Assembly: GCF_032380655.1 (NCBI RefSeq)
Contig: NZ_JAWDIY010000011.1
Span: 1 to 64,000, forward strand
Direction: 5' to 3'
Length of the DNA stretch: 64,000 nt
Source of the DNA: Diplocloster hominis
GTDB taxonomy: Bacteria; Bacillota; Clostridia; Lachnospirales; Lachnospiraceae
Within the stretch, counting starts at the first letter, position 1, and each line of letters starts with the position of its first letter. The notes under the pieces are model-generated. The model had not been told where the DNA came from. It made no database searches and worked only from the letters and a program-made list of their open reading frames with translations. Positions 33,732 to 41,598 of this stretch are shown piece after piece. Made by a program: the position numbers and the translations under genes.

Positions 33732-34859
33732 TCAGAATCGAATACATGCGTGCGCCTGACGCACTTCTTTTAACGCTTCCTCGATGGTGCTGCCGGTCGC
33801 GGTGATATGTCCCATTTTCCGTCCCGGCGATACTGTTTCTTTTCCATATATGTGCAGTTTGACATTGGGGTTTTGGTAAGCCTGTTCTACACCCGTCAAT
33901 TCTGCCGGTCCGCTGTGATCTCCGATTAGATTCTTCATGGCGGTGGGCCGGATCAGCTGCGTATTTCCCAGCGGCAGCCCCAGAATCGCCCGGATATGAT
34001 TCTCATATTGGGACGTGTAACAGCCTTCAATGGTATAGTGGCCGGAATTATGCGGTCTGGGCGCCAGCTCATTCACCAGCACATTCCCATCCTTTGTCAC
34101 AAACAATTCTATACACAGCATTCCGTAGGCATTGACCGCTTCCGTGCAGGCTCTGGCCACTTCCCAGGCCTTTGCTGCCGTACTGTCCAAAATGTCCGCC
34201 GGTACCGTGGTTTCGTCCAGGATACTGTTCTTATGTACATTCTCCGCTACCGGAAATACCGCTATCTCCCCGTTGGTACTTCTGCAGGCCAGCACCGACA
34301 CTTCCTTCTCAAAGGGGATACATTCCTCCACCATCAGCGGCAGGCTTCCGCCTCCCAACGCCTGATAGGCCTTTTCTTCGTCTCCGGCCTCACTGATCAG
34401 CGCATTGCCTTTCCCATCATAGCCGCCGGTACAGGTCTTCAGCATCATGGGATAGCCGAACACCTCATGCGCCTTTCTTAGGGATTCCTGATCCGGGATC
34501 TTAAGGAAGGCCGGAACCGGGATACCATGTTCCCTGAGCCACTTCTTCTGCTCCAGCTTGTTCTGTATGTGGGACAGGGTCTCGCTGGTGGGATAGACTT
34601 TATGCCCTTCCGCCTCCAGCTGCTGCAATGCCTCCAAAATGATATGCTCAAACTCGTAAGTGACTACGTCTACCTTTTCCGCCATCGCCTTAATTGCAGC
34701 CACATCCTCAAAACCGGCTACGATGTGCTCGTCAGCAATACCGTGCGCCGGACAATGCTCTGTGGGGTCCACGATGACAAAATAATAGTCCAGACGCTTG
34801 GCGTCCAGAATCATCATCTTACCCAGCTGACCGCCGCCCACTATACCAATTTTTTTCAT
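33732..34859 (-). CDS. purK: N5-CAIR synthetase
   Basis: 375-residue ATP-grasp enzyme (AIR + bicarbonate + ATP to N5-CAIR). It starts MKKIGIVGGGQLGKMM, with TCTGGYDGKG (ATP loop) and ELAPRPHNSGHYTIEGC near the C-terminus. The start at 34859 is chosen because homologues begin at this GGGQLG motif and GGAAG lies upstream; the 34-residue extension to 34961 runs over the promoter. First gene of the operon. Confidence 0.96.
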   Translation of the reverse strand: MKKIGIVGGGQLGKMMILDAKRLDYYFVIVDPTEHCPAHGIADEHIVAGFEDVAAIKAMAEKVDVVTYEFEHIILEALQQLEAEGHKVYPTSETLSHIQNKLEQKKWLREHGIPVPAFLKIPDQESLRKAHEVFGYPMMLKTCTGGYDGKGNALISEAGDEEKAYQALGGGSLPLMVEECIPFEKEVSVLACRSTNGEIAVFPVAENVHKNSILDETTVPADILDSTAAKAWEVARACTEAVNAYGMLCIELFVTKDGNVLVNELAPRPHNSGHYTIEGCYTSQYENHIRAILGLPLGNTQLIRPTAMKNLIGDHSGPAELTGVEQAYQNPNVKLHIYGKETVSPGRKMGHITATGSTIEEALKEVRQAHACIRF

Positions 34860-34932
34860 ATGTCTTCCGCTCTCTTTTCTTGTAATGAACATTGATAAGT
34901 TGTGCTTATATATTCGTCTTATTATATAAGTA

Positions 34933-34961
34933 ATTCTACTAGGGTTTCTTACGTTTGTCAA
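34933..34961 (-). promoter_or_regulatory. purKEMND promoter
   Basis: Minus strand: TTGACA (34956-34961), 17-nt spacer, TAGAAT (34933-34938), about 75 nt ahead of purK. No purine riboswitch core was recognised in the leader. Confidence 0.8.
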
Positions 34962-34993
34962 TGGGCGATGAGGATAATCCTAGGGTTAGAAAT

Positions 34994-35133
34994 GGACATG
35001 TTAGTAGAGGACATAGTGGGGACATGTCCATTCCTATTTGGACATGTCCCTTTTCAGTTTGGACATGTCCCATTCCGGTTTGGACATGTCCCCTTTCGGT
35101 TTGGACATGTCCCATTCCGATTTGGACATGTCC
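34994..35133. repeat. Helically phased GGACATGTCC palindrome array
   Basis: Six exact 10-bp palindromes GGACATGTCC begin at 35020, 35040, 35061, 35082, 35103 and 35124, spaced 20-21 bp (two helical turns). A decayed unit (GGACATGTTA) is at 34994. Spacers alternate between YATTCCGRTTT-like and CCTTTCGGTTT-like forms. The array lies between the purK promoter -35 and the aminopeptidase stop codon. Confidence 0.9.
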
Positions 35134-35153
35134 CCTTTGTTTGTCCCCTTTGT

Positions 35154-37235
35154 TTATCCTCCAAAAGGCTCATTCAGCTTCTCCGTACCCGCAAGCACAA
35201 ACCGCCCCTCCCTGATAATCATACACTTTGCCCCATCCGGATAGACCACAGCTATCTCCGCCAGCTCATCATAAGGAATCGTAATATCCGTATGACAGTT
35301 GAAATAGGCCTTACTCAGATCTTCTTTCCTAAGCGCCGAGATCTCGTTTTCCTTGGCGATGATCTCCTTCCCGTCGGGATTATAAGTCTTCGTATCTTCT
35401 TCCCAGCTATAGCAGGTATCTCCCACTGCAAAATGCGGCCCCATTTTCTCCGCAATCAGAATCGGAAGTTTATCTTCAATTCCATATCGGCGGGCCATGA
35501 CATAAGCGGTGGTGTTCGTACCGATCGCGAACTCGCCCATCGGAAGGGTATCATGATGATACAGCACATTTTCCCGAATATATTTTTTGTTCTCGTCCTC
35601 ATTGTCAAAATTGGTGCAGGTATAACCGGCCACGCACCCGTCCTGGAAAGTGAGCCGCAGCCCCCGGTATTCCAGTTCATTCAGATAGACACGGCTCACA
35701 TGTAAGACACCATTGGTCCCCTTGAGGACCGGGGAGGTGAACACCTCACCCACCGGGATATTCACGTCAGCCACACAGTTTTCGAACACGGTTTCCCGGG
35801 CGGCGTCGGCAACCGGCCTTAGGGACACCTTCAGATCCGTCTCATTTGCGCCGGCGCCCAGTATATGCACATACGCTCCTCCATCCAGCGCATCGATCAG
35901 CTTTTGCTGGATCGTCTGATACAATGTATAATCCAAAGTATTAATCCTGACGATTTCATCAAAGATTTCAGGAAAATCCATGCCGATCTCCGGCAGCGGG
36001 AACGCAATGATCGTAAAACTGCGCTCATCCCCTTTGATGTATTCGTTGGTAATCTGTCCCGCCTCATTCTGGCAGTAGACCATAAGTTTCTGCTGCTTGT
36101 CTGTCAGGCGGCAGGCCTCAGGCTTACTTTCGGGAGTAAAGGGAACTTCCCCAAACACCTCGATGCAGGCTGGCCCCCCATGCCCGTATGCCAGCTCTTT
36201 GTATTCTTCAAAAGCCTGGCGGGTCACTTCCAGTTTCCGGGTGACATATTTCTTATCCAGGTAAATGGCTGCGTCGTCTTTGTGATCGTAGTCATACTGT
36301 TTGTTGGGGGAAGTGGCGCAGTAACCGATCCTCAGATTCTGCCGCTTGTTCACGCTGTGGTAAGCGATGCGGTAAACCGCCGGTTTCAGCCCCATATCTT
36401 TAAAATACCGGATTGCGGACCGCACCACCCGCTCAAAGCCAATGGGATAGCGGATATTCACTACAGACTTTTTGGAGATATCCTTTCCGGTATTGGCAAA
36501 TCCGATCCGATACCCTTGCGTATAGGTTCTGGCCATGGCATCTATCTTTTCCTGTGACAGACTGTTCAGATAAGACGCCAGTTTCAGTTCATTATCGGAA
36601 ATGTATTCTCCGTAGCGATATAGATAGCGAAGGTCCAGCAGCTGGCTGTGTAAAATAATGTCCGTGGCAAAATCAAGCGACGGGTCCAGCTGCTGCCGGA
36701 TTCGGTAGGGCACCAGCACATCGCTGTAATCGCTCATATGCCAGTAAATCAACTGACGGATCTCTTCCGGTGTCTGTACCGGATCGTCCGTAAATCCCGC
36801 ATAGACCTGGAGAAACAGTTCATACAGGATGACCATATGAAGCAGCCGTTCCTCATCGTATGCCTGCATTTCAAACGCGCAGGGAATCGCTCCGCGCAGT
36901 TCCGTGTAGAGAAAACACAGCAAACTGCCGTATTCGGCTCCCAGTTTCTCAGCCGCATACGCGGGATTGGCATAGCTGTGTCCGTAATGCTCCGGCAGGA
37001 TATCCCGGTACAGTTCCCGGTTCAGCTCCTGCATTTCTAACAAAGACATCCGCTCCAGGCGCTTTCCCTCGATCATCTCCAGCAGCAGATCCATTTCCAC
37101 CAGGAAACCGGCCGTTTTCTGAAAATAGCCGCGGCCCGGGCCTTCGATGACTTCTTCCCCGGCGATCTCCCGGATTCTCTCAATAGCTAACGCATAGCGC
37201 GCCCGGATCCATTCCGCCCGTTCCTTTTCGATCAT
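35154..37235 (-). CDS. M29-type aminopeptidase with N-terminal extension
   Basis: 693-residue protein. The C-terminal half (about 340-690) resembles M29 thermophilic-type metallo-aminopeptidases: NIPVGEVFTSPVLKGTNG, EFAIGTNTTAYV, EKMGPHFAVGDTCY and NCHTDITIPYD, containing the Glu/His/Asp metal ligands. The first about 330 residues are helical, without a motif I know, and make the protein nearly twice the usual M29 length of about 370-410. The start at 37235 overlaps the HD-domain stop as ATGA, with GAAGGGA upstream. It is a cytoplasmic peptidase coupled to a phosphohydrolase; the link is unexplained. Confidence 0.88.
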   Translation of the reverse strand: MIEKERAEWIRARYALAIERIREIAGEEVIEGPGRGYFQKTAGFLVEMDLLLEMIEGKRLERMSLLEMQELNRELYRDILPEHYGHSYANPAYAAEKLGAEYGSLLCFLYTELRGAIPCAFEMQAYDEERLLHMVILYELFLQVYAGFTDDPVQTPEEIRQLIYWHMSDYSDVLVPYRIRQQLDPSLDFATDIILHSQLLDLRYLYRYGEYISDNELKLASYLNSLSQEKIDAMARTYTQGYRIGFANTGKDISKKSVVNIRYPIGFERVVRSAIRYFKDMGLKPAVYRIAYHSVNKRQNLRIGYCATSPNKQYDYDHKDDAAIYLDKKYVTRKLEVTRQAFEEYKELAYGHGGPACIEVFGEVPFTPESKPEACRLTDKQQKLMVYCQNEAGQITNEYIKGDERSFTIIAFPLPEIGMDFPEIFDEIVRINTLDYTLYQTIQQKLIDALDGGAYVHILGAGANETDLKVSLRPVADAARETVFENCVADVNIPVGEVFTSPVLKGTNGVLHVSRVYLNELEYRGLRLTFQDGCVAGYTCTNFDNEDENKKYIRENVLYHHDTLPMGEFAIGTNTTAYVMARRYGIEDKLPILIAEKMGPHFAVGDTCYSWEEDTKTYNPDGKEIIAKENEISALRKEDLSKAYFNCHTDITIPYDELAEIAVVYPDGAKCMIIREGRFVLAGTEKLNEPFGG

Positions 37236-37816
37236 GGTTTCAAATTCCCTTCTTTCACATTCTTCGCAATCAGAGGCAGGCAATATTCCCATAGTTTCTG
37301 CGATCCCTCCGGCGTGCGGGCATTCCGCTTTATCACCTGCTCCTGGCTCACGCCGTGTTCCCTCCAGGATTCCCCGCCGGAACGGTCATTTAACAGAAGC
37401 GGCTGAACCTTGTCCAGTGTGTTGGCGAATCTGGCCTCCGGCGTCTTGCCCTCCTCGAATTCATCCCAAAGCCCTCTTAAGTCCGCCGCCTGATCCTTGG
37501 GCAGCAGCCGGAAAATCCTCTCGGCCGCCGCCAGTTCCCGTTCTCTCTTGGTGTCGTTTCCCGTGCTGTCGTAGGCATAGGTATCCCCCGCATCGATCTC
37601 AATGATATCATGAATCAGAACCATCGCCATGGTTCTCGCCACGTCAATAGGTTCATTGGCGTGCTCCGCCAGCAGGTAACACATAAGTGCCAGATGCCAG
37701 GAATGTTCCGCGTCATTTTCCTTTCTGCTGCCATCCGCGATATAGGTCTGCCGCATGACATTTTTTTCCTTATCCGCCTCCAGGATAAATTCCATTTGCT
37801 TGTCCAAACGTTCCAT
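37232..37816 (-). CDS. HD-domain phosphohydrolase (YfbR-like)
   Basis: 194-residue HD hydrolase of the COG1896 type, the group with 5'-deoxynucleotidases. Metal-site motifs are RKENDAEHSWHLAL (His), LIHDIIEIDAGDT (His-Asp) and ANTLDKVQP (Asp). Substrates are probably (deoxy)nucleoside monophosphates by family, but specificity is not readable. Its stop overlaps the aminopeptidase start by 4 nt. Confidence 0.9.
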   Translation of the reverse strand: MERLDKQMEFILEADKEKNVMRQTYIADGSRKENDAEHSWHLALMCYLLAEHANEPIDVARTMAMVLIHDIIEIDAGDTYAYDSTGNDTKRERELAAAERIFRLLPKDQAADLRGLWDEFEEGKTPEARFANTLDKVQPLLLNDRSGGESWREHGVSQEQVIKRNARTPEGSQKLWEYCLPLIAKNVKEGNLKP

Positions 37817-37887
37817 GAAAATCCCCCATTCTTTTTCTCTATTTTACCTTACACCTTACAAAATCCCATCATCTGTAATCAAAATTT

Positions 37888-38202
37888 CTAAAAACCAATC
37901 AGATAAATTCCGATCCACACGGCCAGGATCAGCACCGACATGAACGACCCCAGCGTCGGGAACAGCTTATAGCGTTCTTTCTCCTGAAATCCTCTCAACC
38001 CATACACCAGCCCGACAGCAGCCATAATGATGGCCACTACACCGACAGACCCGATATATAGCTCGCCGTTCCCCTTGCTTAAGTAGGACAGATAGATCAT
38101 GAAACCAAACAATACAATCGACAACGCGGCTACTACCGTAGAAAAGATCCCTTTTCCGGAGTGCCGCTTATTCGTAAACTTATACCCTCTTTTTCTAGCC
38201 AA
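37888..38202 (-). CDS. Small membrane protein, DUF6142-like
   Basis: 104-residue protein with a basic N-terminus (MARKRGYKFTNKRHSGKG) and three hydrophobic segments (about 20-40, 48-68, 80-102). The pattern fits the DUF6142 family of clostridial membrane proteins as I remember it; the function is unknown. It overlaps the VanZ gene by 8 nt, so it is the second cistron of a VanZ-DUF pair. Confidence 0.82.
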   Translation of the reverse strand: MARKRGYKFTNKRHSGKGIFSTVVAALSIVLFGFMIYLSYLSKGNGELYIGSVGVVAIIMAAVGLVYGLRGFQEKERYKLFPTLGSFMSVLILAVWIGIYLIGF

Positions 38203-38671
38203 TATACTTTCTCCTTATCTTATTGCAAATCCAGAATGCCAGATAACCCAGCATACCGCCTATGGTGTTAAGCAGAAGATCATCCACATCAAAGCTGCCC
38301 ACCTTGAAAATCAGCTGGATCACTTCGATAAACAGACTCAGCTGGAAAGTCAGCAGGGTAATCCAAAGGAACTGCCTGCTGCCCCGGTGAATGATCGGTA
38401 AAATAAATCCAAAAGGCATAAAACCCACGACATTCCCCACCAGATTTGTAAGCACTGCCATCGGTCCGAGGATATCCCGGTATTTGATAAATCTTTTGAT
38501 TTCCTGGAACAGCACCAGATTATAACTGTATGTCCGCTCCCCCGGCATCCGGCCATATTCTTCGGAAAAGAACATAAAATACACCAGGCCGATGATATAT
38601 AAAATAAACAGCAGCACCCCTGCTGTCCTGATTATTTTCGCAGTACTTTTTTTCACTCCAACATACCCCAA
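38195..38671 (-). CDS. VanZ-family membrane protein (second copy)
   Basis: 158-residue VanZ-like protein with four hydrophobic segments. It has NLVGNVVGFMPFGFILP and the acidic loop SFDVDDLLLNTIGG, the same motif places as the gene at 13171. It is coupled by an 8-nt overlap to the DUF6142-like gene. The role beyond glycopeptide tolerance is unknown for the family. Confidence 0.9.
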   Translation of the reverse strand: MGYVGVKKSTAKIIRTAGVLLFILYIIGLVYFMFFSEEYGRMPGERTYSYNLVLFQEIKRFIKYRDILGPMAVLTNLVGNVVGFMPFGFILPIIHRGSRQFLWITLLTFQLSLFIEVIQLIFKVGSFDVDDLLLNTIGGMLGYLAFWICNKIRRKYIG

Positions 38672-38719
38672 TCTCCTGTTCCGGTAACCCAGCCCTTTCC
38701 TATGAAATGGCTGGAAATC

Positions 38720-38782
38720 AGACGGCGGCCGGGAATAGGAAAAGCGTCCACAATGCGCTCTTAGATATTCTCCCGGCCGTCT
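38720..38782. terminator. Hairpin terminator
   Basis: Arms AGACGGCGGCCGGGAATA (38720-38737) and TATTCTCCCGGCCGTCT (38766-38782) enclose a smaller GCG/CGC hairpin. A T-run follows on the plus strand. It lies 10 nt past the stop of the 50-residue gene and likely ends its transcript. Confidence 0.6.
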
Positions 38783-38792
38783 TTTGATTATG

Positions 38793-38945
38793 CTAAATAA
38801 TGATATCCGATTTCCTTTTTAACAGTCTTGCCCCATTGATAACCATCATAATTCCGGCTGTAATGCCGGTGACCATCAATAGAATACCCAGAACCAGGCT
38901 GCTGGCTCCAGCTCTACACATTGTCTTATACACTCTTTCGCTCAT
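38793..38945 (-). CDS. 50-residue single- or two-pass membrane peptide
   Basis: Short gene: ATG at 38945, TAG at 38793. The protein has an N-terminal MSERVYKTMCRAG, a hydrophobic stretch of about 28 residues (about 15-40) and a basic C-terminus RLLKRKSDIII. CAGGAGGAATCAGC directly precedes the ATG, an excellent ribosome site, and a strong hairpin follows the stop. Function unknown. It may be a small regulatory membrane protein. It is not part of the pyr operon, whose last gene pyrE ends 60 nt upstream on the same strand, but readthrough is possible. Confidence 0.75.
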   Translation of the reverse strand: MSERVYKTMCRAGASSLVLGILLMVTGITAGIMMVINGARLLKRKSDIII

Positions 38946-39005
38946 GCTGATTCCTCCTGTATGATCTTTTTTATCCTCTTAGTGAAATGCTGCTTGGAAG
39001 CTTAC

Positions 39006-39683
39006 TTACGCCTGCGCTCCGTATTGTACATAATATGCATCAATGGCTGACTTTAATGTGTCATCTATAATGACTTTCCCCTTGTACGGCCGGTTATACA
39101 GATGTTCCATCACTTCCGCCATGGTTACGATGGCCGCAGCGGGGAAACCATAGGTTTCCTGAATCTCAGCCAGAGCGCTCTTAGTTCCCTGCCCGCGCTC
39201 CATACGGTCCACAGATACAATCATCCCGACCACCTGCACGTCGCCCTGGGCCTTGATGATCGGCAGGGTCTCCTGGATCGAAGTGCCGGCAGTGGTCACA
39301 TCCTCGATAATCACTACTTTATCCTGATCCTGCAAGGGGCTTCCCAGCAGAATACCGGTGTCTCCGTGGTCCTTTACCTCTTTGCGGTTGGAACAATAGC
39401 GGATGTCCGCACCGTAGAACTCAGAAAGCGCCATCGCCGCAGCCACTGACAGGGGAATGCCCTTGTAAGCCGGCCCGAACAGTACGTCAAAGTCCACACC
39501 ATAGCTGCTCTGAATCGCCTTCGCATAGAATTCCCCCAGCTTACGCAATTGAGAGCCTGTCCGGTAGAATCCGGTATTTACAAAAAATGGCGTTTTTCTT
39601 CCGCTCTTGGTAACAAAATCCCCGAACTTCAACACGCCGCAATCCACCATAAATTCGATAAATTCCTGCTTATATTGTTCCAC
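39006..39683 (-). CDS. pyrE: Orotate phosphoribosyltransferase
   Basis: 225-residue PRTase joining orotate to PRPP to make OMP. The PRPP motif is VVIIEDVTTAGTSIQE (about 120-135), with FGPAYKGIPL and YCSNRKEVKDHG upstream. Full length. It is last of pyrCFKDE, separated from pyrD by 175 nt holding two palindromes, so its expression may be partly uncoupled. Confidence 0.97.
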   Translation of the reverse strand: MEQYKQEFIEFMVDCGVLKFGDFVTKSGRKTPFFVNTGFYRTGSQLRKLGEFYAKAIQSSYGVDFDVLFGPAYKGIPLSVAAAMALSEFYGADIRYCSNRKEVKDHGDTGILLGSPLQDQDKVVIIEDVTTAGTSIQETLPIIKAQGDVQVVGMIVSVDRMERGQGTKSALAEIQETYGFPAAAIVTMAEVMEHLYNRPYKGKVIIDDTLKSAIDAYYVQYGAQA

Positions 39684-39717
39684 TTTTTTATCCTCCTATT
39701 ACTTGATTCTTTGAAAA

Positions 39718-39739
39718 AGAGTTTCGCTTGCGAAACTCT
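39718..39739. repeat. Small palindrome in the pyrD-pyrE gap
   Basis: AGAGTTTCG-CTTG-CGAAACTCT with a 9-bp perfect stem, followed by GC-rich smaller inverted repeats to about 39800. Possibly an RNA-processing or stability hairpin within the pyr transcript. Confidence 0.6.
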
Positions 39740-39803
39740 CCGCCTACGGCGGGCCGCGTAAGCGGCATCTTCCTTTCCGCCGTAGTGCGATCCCCGCGGA
39801 GCG

Positions 39804-39839
39804 TTTTATTTCATAGGAGCACTTTCCTATGAAATAAAA
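39804..39839. repeat. TTCATAGG palindromic repeat, copy 2
   Basis: TTTTATTTCATAGGA (39804-39818) and TCCTATGAAATAAAA (39825-39839) form a perfect 15-bp stem, 20 nt beyond the pyrD stop. It shares sequence and placement (next to a stop codon) with 23616-23644. Confidence 0.7.
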
Positions 39840-39858
39840 GATTGATAAAATCCAATAC

Positions 39859-40761
39859 TCATTCTACCACACCGATCAGATCCTGGATATCCGAAATTTT
39901 ATATTTTTTCATATAGGTTACCAAACCCTGGATAATCTCCGGCATGATGGCCGGATTATGGAAATTAGCCGTACCCACAGCTACCGCCGTGGCTCCTGCC
40001 AGGATAAATTCCAGGGCGTCCTCCGCGGATGCGATACCGCCCATGCCGATAATAGGCACATCCACAGCCCGGAACACCTGATATACCATGCGCACGGCAA
40101 CCGGTTTGATGGCCGGTCCCGATAGTCCTCCGGTCCGGTTTGCCAATACGAATTTTTGTCTGTGTACATCGATCTTCATACCGGTCAGCGTATTGATCAG
40201 GGAAATCGCGTCCGCACCGCCCGCTTCCACGGCTTTCGCCATCTCTGTGATATCCGTCACATTCGGGCTTAATTTCATGATAATCGGCTGCTTCGCATAC
40301 TTTTTCACTTCCCGCGTGATCGCCATCGCACATTCCGGGTCCTGGCCAAAGGCAATGCCCCCCGCTTTCACGTTCGGGCAGGATATGTTGATCTCCAACA
40401 GGTCCACCGGTGCGTCGGAAAGCCGCTCCACCACTTCACAGTATTCTTCCGTTGTCTTTCCGCAGACATTTACAATGATCTTTGTATCATACTTTTTCAG
40501 GTAAGGAATGTCCCTCTCCAGGAACAGGTCTATTCCCGGATTCTGCAGTCCCACCGCATTGAGCATACCGCTTTTTGTCTCCGCGATCCTCGGAGTGTCA
40601 TTTCCGATCCAGGGCACATTGGAGACCCCTTTGGTTACCACCGCGCCCAGCTCACCCAAATGAACGAAATCACTGTATTCCAATCCGGAACCGAAGGTAC
40701 CGGAGGCAGGCATAACCGGATTCTTCAGTTCCACTCCGGCAATATTTACACTCATATTCAT
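39859..40761 (-). CDS. pyrD: Dihydroorotate dehydrogenase B, catalytic subunit
   Basis: 300-residue FMN enzyme oxidising dihydroorotate to orotate. Class 1B: NPVMPASGTFGSG at the N-terminus, NISCPNVKAGG with the catalytic Cys, KLSPNVTDI, and the GMGGI/TAVAVGTAN FMN-phosphate site. Partner PyrK lies immediately upstream (TAATG overlap of stop and start), which confirms the NAD-linked heterotetramer type. Confidence 0.97.
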   Translation of the reverse strand: MNMSVNIAGVELKNPVMPASGTFGSGLEYSDFVHLGELGAVVTKGVSNVPWIGNDTPRIAETKSGMLNAVGLQNPGIDLFLERDIPYLKKYDTKIIVNVCGKTTEEYCEVVERLSDAPVDLLEINISCPNVKAGGIAFGQDPECAMAITREVKKYAKQPIIMKLSPNVTDITEMAKAVEAGGADAISLINTLTGMKIDVHRQKFVLANRTGGLSGPAIKPVAVRMVYQVFRAVDVPIIGMGGIASAEDALEFILAGATAVAVGTANFHNPAIMPEIIQGLVTYMKKYKISDIQDLIGVVE

Positions 40762-41522
40762 TACAGCTCTACCTCCCTCGCCTCAAATACCGGGCCGTCC
40801 TTACATACCCGCTTATTGTGCACATTGGTATGTTCATCCTTGCCCACAGACTTGCAGACGCAGGCCAGACAGGCTCCGATCCCGCAGGCCATCCGCTCTT
40901 CCATGGACAGGTAGCATTCTATATTGTGGACGATGGCATATTTCTGCAGCGCTTTTAACATAGGAGTAGGTCCGCAGGCGTAGATCACCTCCGCATCCAG
41001 ATGATGTTCCTTAATCGCGTCTATCACAGTCCCTTTCGTGCCGGCGCTGCCGTCCTCCGTGGCGATCCACACCTGCCCGTACTGTTCCAGATCCTTGTTT
41101 AAGAACAGCTCATCCCGGTATCCCAGTACGATCTGCTTCTCCCCTTCCAGCTGTCTGGCCAGTTCCAACATCGGCGGAATGCCGATTCCGCCGCCCACCA
41201 GGATCGCTTTTTTAGCGCTCAGCGGGAATCCGTTTCCCAGAGGCCCCATCACCTGAACCCGGTCCGCGGATACCAGTTTGGAAAATTCCTTCGTCCCTTC
41301 CCCGGCGATCCGGTACACCAGCCGCAGATGGCCTTTCGCCGCGTTCACCTCACAGATACTGATGGGCCGCGGCAGCAGCCTGCTGTTATCTTCACAGTAA
41401 ATCATCACAAACTGGCCGGGCCGGGCTGCCCCGGCAATCTCCGGCTGCTTGATCCACAGATCATAGATATCCTTTGCTATTTCCCCCTGGCTTAACACCA
41501 GGGCTTCCCTTTTTTCGTTCAT
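40761..41522 (-). CDS. pyrK: Dihydroorotate dehydrogenase B, electron transfer subunit
   Basis: 253-residue FAD/[2Fe-2S] subunit that passes electrons from PyrD to NAD. It has a ferredoxin-reductase fold with RPISICEVN (FAD) and GGGIGIPPMLELA (NAD). A C-terminal Cys cluster is CGIGACLACVC plus a later Cys (RVCKDGPVF). The start at 41522 has GGAGGAAGAC directly ahead. A longer reading passes through the 21-bp tandem repeat and is rejected. Confidence 0.95.
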   Translation of the reverse strand: MNEKREALVLSQGEIAKDIYDLWIKQPEIAGAARPGQFVMIYCEDNSRLLPRPISICEVNAAKGHLRLVYRIAGEGTKEFSKLVSADRVQVMGPLGNGFPLSAKKAILVGGGIGIPPMLELARQLEGEKQIVLGYRDELFLNKDLEQYGQVWIATEDGSAGTKGTVIDAIKEHHLDAEVIYACGPTPMLKALQKYAIVHNIECYLSMEERMACGIGACLACVCKSVGKDEHTNVHNKRVCKDGPVFEAREVEL

Positions 41523-41556
41523 GTCTTCCTCCAGTGCCGCATAGTGTACGGCCAGC

Positions 41557-41598
41557 CTTTTGTACTTATTCCGCAGACTTTTGTACTTATTTCGCAGA
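41557..41598. repeat. 21-bp tandem duplication at the pyrF 3' end
   Basis: Two copies of CTTTTGTACTTATTYCGCAGA in tandem, one base different. The second covers the pyrF stop codon (41587), so the unit duplicates the last codons and stop of pyrF. Confidence 0.85.

Noticed and set aside
34860..34932. Purine riboswitch ahead of purK
   Set aside because: The leader lacks the conserved three-way-junction core; only a short AT-rich stretch is present.
35020..35133. CRISPR array
   Set aside because: Repeats are 10 bp with 10-11 bp near-identical spacers; no leader and no cas genes.
34902..35705. 267-codon frame with FGHVPFRFGHVPF repeats
   Set aside because: The protein repeat is just the 21-bp DNA palindrome array (a multiple of 3), and the frame continues antisense into the aminopeptidase.
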